The notes below the pieces were generated by a model. The model saw only the letters and a program-made list of their open reading frames with translations. It had not been told where the DNA came from and did not search any database. Of a stretch of DNA of 6,992 nucleotides, positions 5,871 through 6,992 are shown in pieces (the stretch's first letter is position 1; each line of letters begins with the position of its first letter). Origin of the DNA: Pseudomonadota bacterium (GTDB lineage Bacteria; Pseudomonadota; Alphaproteobacteria; Rhizobiales; Tepidamorphaceae); assembly GCA_023435545.1 (NCBI GenBank), contig JAEYRQ010000114.1, positions 1-6,992 of the forward strand, written 5' to 3'. The position numbers and the translations under genes are program-made.

Positions 5871-6368
5871 ATGGACAGATCTCAGGAGATCAGACCGGGC
5901 GAACTCGCCCTGGCAGCCGGGACGATCGAGGCCGCGCCCGCTGACCAGGTCGTTTTCATCGGCCGGATCAGGTCGCCGTGGCCGGATCGCGATTCCGCGC
6001 CGAAGAACCTGCGCCAGGCGCGCGAACGCGAGCAGACGGGGAGTGTGGAAATCGACCTGCCGTTCCGGCCGGGCCTCGACGGAATCGAGCGCTACAGCCA
6101 TCTAGTGCTGCTCTACTGGCTTGACCGTTCGCGCCGCGACCTCGTCATCCAGAAGCCGCGCCATGCTGACGCCCCGCGCGGCGTCTTCGCCCTGCGTTCG
6201 CCCGTCCGGCCCAACCCGATCGGTCTTGCGGTCGTTGGGCTGCTTTCTGTCGACGTGGAGGCGGGCGTGCTGGAGATCGATGCTATCGACTGCATCGACG
6301 GCACGCCCTTGCTCGACATCAAGCCCTACTTGCCATCCACCGACGCCTTCCCCGACGCGGTGGCGTGA
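5871..6368 (+). CDS. TrmO/TsaA-family protein (putative tRNA t6A37 methyltransferase, short form)
   Basis: A 165-residue protein of the TsaA/TrmO beta-barrel family. E. coli TrmO transfers a methyl group from S-adenosylmethionine to N6 of t6A at position 37 of tRNA-Thr. Matches include VVFIGRIRSPWPDR (27-40), YSHLVLLYWLDR (75-86), GVFALRSPVRPNPIGLAVVGLL (104-125) and DGTPLLDIKPYLPSTDAFPDA (143-163). E. coli TrmO is about 235 residues; this protein has only the N-terminal catalytic domain, as is common for short bacterial and archaeal members. An in-frame GTG at 5862 is possible, but ATG 5871 is preferred because GGGAG at 5858-5862 sits eight bases before it. It is the only plus-strand gene, divergent from the IclR operon and ending 12 bases from the convergent coxG-like stop. 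Family is firm; tRNA activity is by homology only. Confidence 0.88.
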   Translation: MDRSQEIRPGELALAAGTIEAAPADQVVFIGRIRSPWPDRDSAPKNLRQAREREQTGSVEIDLPFRPGLDGIERYSHLVLLYWLDRSRRDLVIQKPRHADAPRGVFALRSPVRPNPIGLAVVGLLSVDVEAGVLEIDAIDCIDGTPLLDIKPYLPSTDAFPDAVA

Positions 6369-6380
6369 GTACACCGCCGG

Positions 6381-6836
6381 TCAGACCTCGCTCGGCTGGG
6401 CGACCAGCGTGCCGAGCTTGGCAAAGAACTCGCGGGCGAGCTTCTTCGCCGTGGAGTCGATCAGCCTGGAGCCGAGCTGGGCGATCTTGCCGCCGACATC
6501 GGCCTTGACCGTGTAGGCGAGGATCGTTGCGTCCTCGCCGTCTGGGGTGAGCGTCACGTCGGCGCCGCCCTTGGCGAAGCCGGCGACCCCGCCCTTGCCC
6601 TCGCCGGCAATCGTGTAGGAATGCGACGGGTTCAGGTTGAGGAGTTCAACGGCCCCGTTGAACCGCGCTTTCACCGGCCCGATGCGCAGAACGACGGTCG
6701 CCGTCATCTGCGTATCCGACAGCTTCTCCAGCGTCTCGCAGCCGGGGATCGCGGATTTCAGCACCTCCGGATCGTTGAGCGCCCGCCACACCGTCTCCAC
6801 GGGGGCGGCGATCCGTTCCTCGCCGGTCATGTCCAT
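6381..6836 (-). CDS. CoxG-like SRPBCC-family protein (CO dehydrogenase subunit G type)
   Basis: A 151-residue START/SRPBCC-fold protein. The N-terminus MDMTGEERIAAPVETVWRALNDPEVLKSAIPGCE is typical for CoxG. The later GKGGVAGFAKGGADVTLTPDG and VKADVGGKIAQLGSRLIDSTAKKLAREFF stretches are also family hallmarks. CoxG proteins are encoded with molybdenum hydroxylases, and in CO oxidisers CoxG helps to anchor the enzyme at the membrane. This copy ends soon after the SRPBCC domain and shows no C-terminal hydrophobic anchor, so it may be a generic accessory factor rather than a true CO dehydrogenase subunit. A TTG at 6842 would add two residues, but ATG 6834-6836 has AGGAG (6845-6849) eight bases upstream and gives the usual family start. 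It follows the XdhC-like gene by 24 bases, so the two are probably co-transcribed. Confidence 0.92.
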   Translation of the reverse strand: MDMTGEERIAAPVETVWRALNDPEVLKSAIPGCETLEKLSDTQMTATVVLRIGPVKARFNGAVELLNLNPSHSYTIAGEGKGGVAGFAKGGADVTLTPDGEDATILAYTVKADVGGKIAQLGSRLIDSTAKKLAREFFAKLGTLVAQPSEV

Positions 6837-6860
6837 GTGCAAGTCTCCTGTCAGACTGGG

Positions 6861-6992
6861 TCAGTCGGGTTCGCCGCGCTGGCCGCGCCGGCGCAAGAGG
6901 GTGATCTCGGCCAGGATCGACAGGGCGATCTCCTGCGGCGTGATCGCTCCGATGTCTAGGCCGGCGGGCGCACGGACGGTATCGACCAGGTG
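6861..6992 (-). CDS. XdhC/CoxI-family molybdenum hydroxylase maturation protein (C-terminal end only)
   Basis: Only the last 43 residues are in the window; the start lies beyond the right edge. The frame is too short to appear as a complete ORF but is clear. VRAPAGLDIGAITPQEIALSILAEITLLRR matches the end of the XdhC Rossmann domain, in which the GLDIGA-x-TP-x-EIALSILAEI pattern is characteristic. XdhC-family proteins bind the molybdenum cofactor, promote its sulfuration and insert it into xanthine dehydrogenase-type enzymes. The stop TGA is at 6861-6863. Placement directly before the coxG-like gene supports the presence of a molybdenum hydroxylase operon upstream. Which hydroxylase it serves cannot be told. 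Confidence 0.85.
   Translation of the reverse strand, partial: HLVDTVRAPAGLDIGAITPQEIALSILAEITLLRRRGQRGEPD

Noticed and set aside
6366..6384. Terminator between the convergent TrmO-like and CoxG-like genes
   Set aside because: The gap is only 12 bases and shows no stem with a T-run on either strand.

Overview
This is a GC-rich window with tightly packed genes, strong GC bias at third codon positions and long antisense shadow frames. Gene content and codon style suggest an alphaproteobacterium (Rhizobiales/Rhodobacterales type). That placement is an inference from style, since no taxonomic marker gene is present.

The layout from right to left follows the dominant minus strand. At the right edge is the last part of an XdhC/CoxI-type molybdenum-cofactor maturation protein, followed by a CoxG-like SRPBCC protein. 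Together they point to a molybdenum hydroxylase locus continuing beyond the window. A single plus-strand gene for a short TrmO/TsaA-type protein (5871-6368) runs convergently into coxG.

A divergent intergenic region of about 200 bases follows (5661-5870). On the minus strand it carries a good sigma-70-like promoter that merges into two tandem 15-bp palindromes of the form TGGAA-N5-TTCCA, matching the known IclR operator pattern. Immediately downstream the minus strand encodes seven genes: an IclR regulator, an ABC permease, a NMT1/THI5-type periplasmic binding protein, an ABC ATPase, an uncharacterised duplicated ferredoxin-like (dimeric alpha/beta-barrel) protein, a hotdog-fold thioesterase, and a proline racemase superfamily protein cut by the left edge. 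Overlaps of 1-4 bases join IclR-permease, binding protein-ATPase and thioesterase-racemase. Gaps of 28, 106 and 109 bases separate the others. I read this as one autoregulated operon.

The likely joint role is import of a small organic compound by the ABC system, followed by intracellular conversion by the barrel protein, the thioesterase and the racemase/dehydratase-like enzyme, under IclR control. The substrate cannot be read from the sequence. A cyclic amino acid or heterocyclic acid is a guess based on the last gene and on the nearby molybdenum hydroxylase helpers.

The most striking detail is in the last gene. It looks like a trans-3-hydroxy-L-proline dehydratase (catalytic Cys in MCGHA), but the second active-site position, normally Cys or Thr, is Pro (DRSPPGSG). 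I saw no tRNA, rRNA, CRISPR array, insertion sequence or phage feature.
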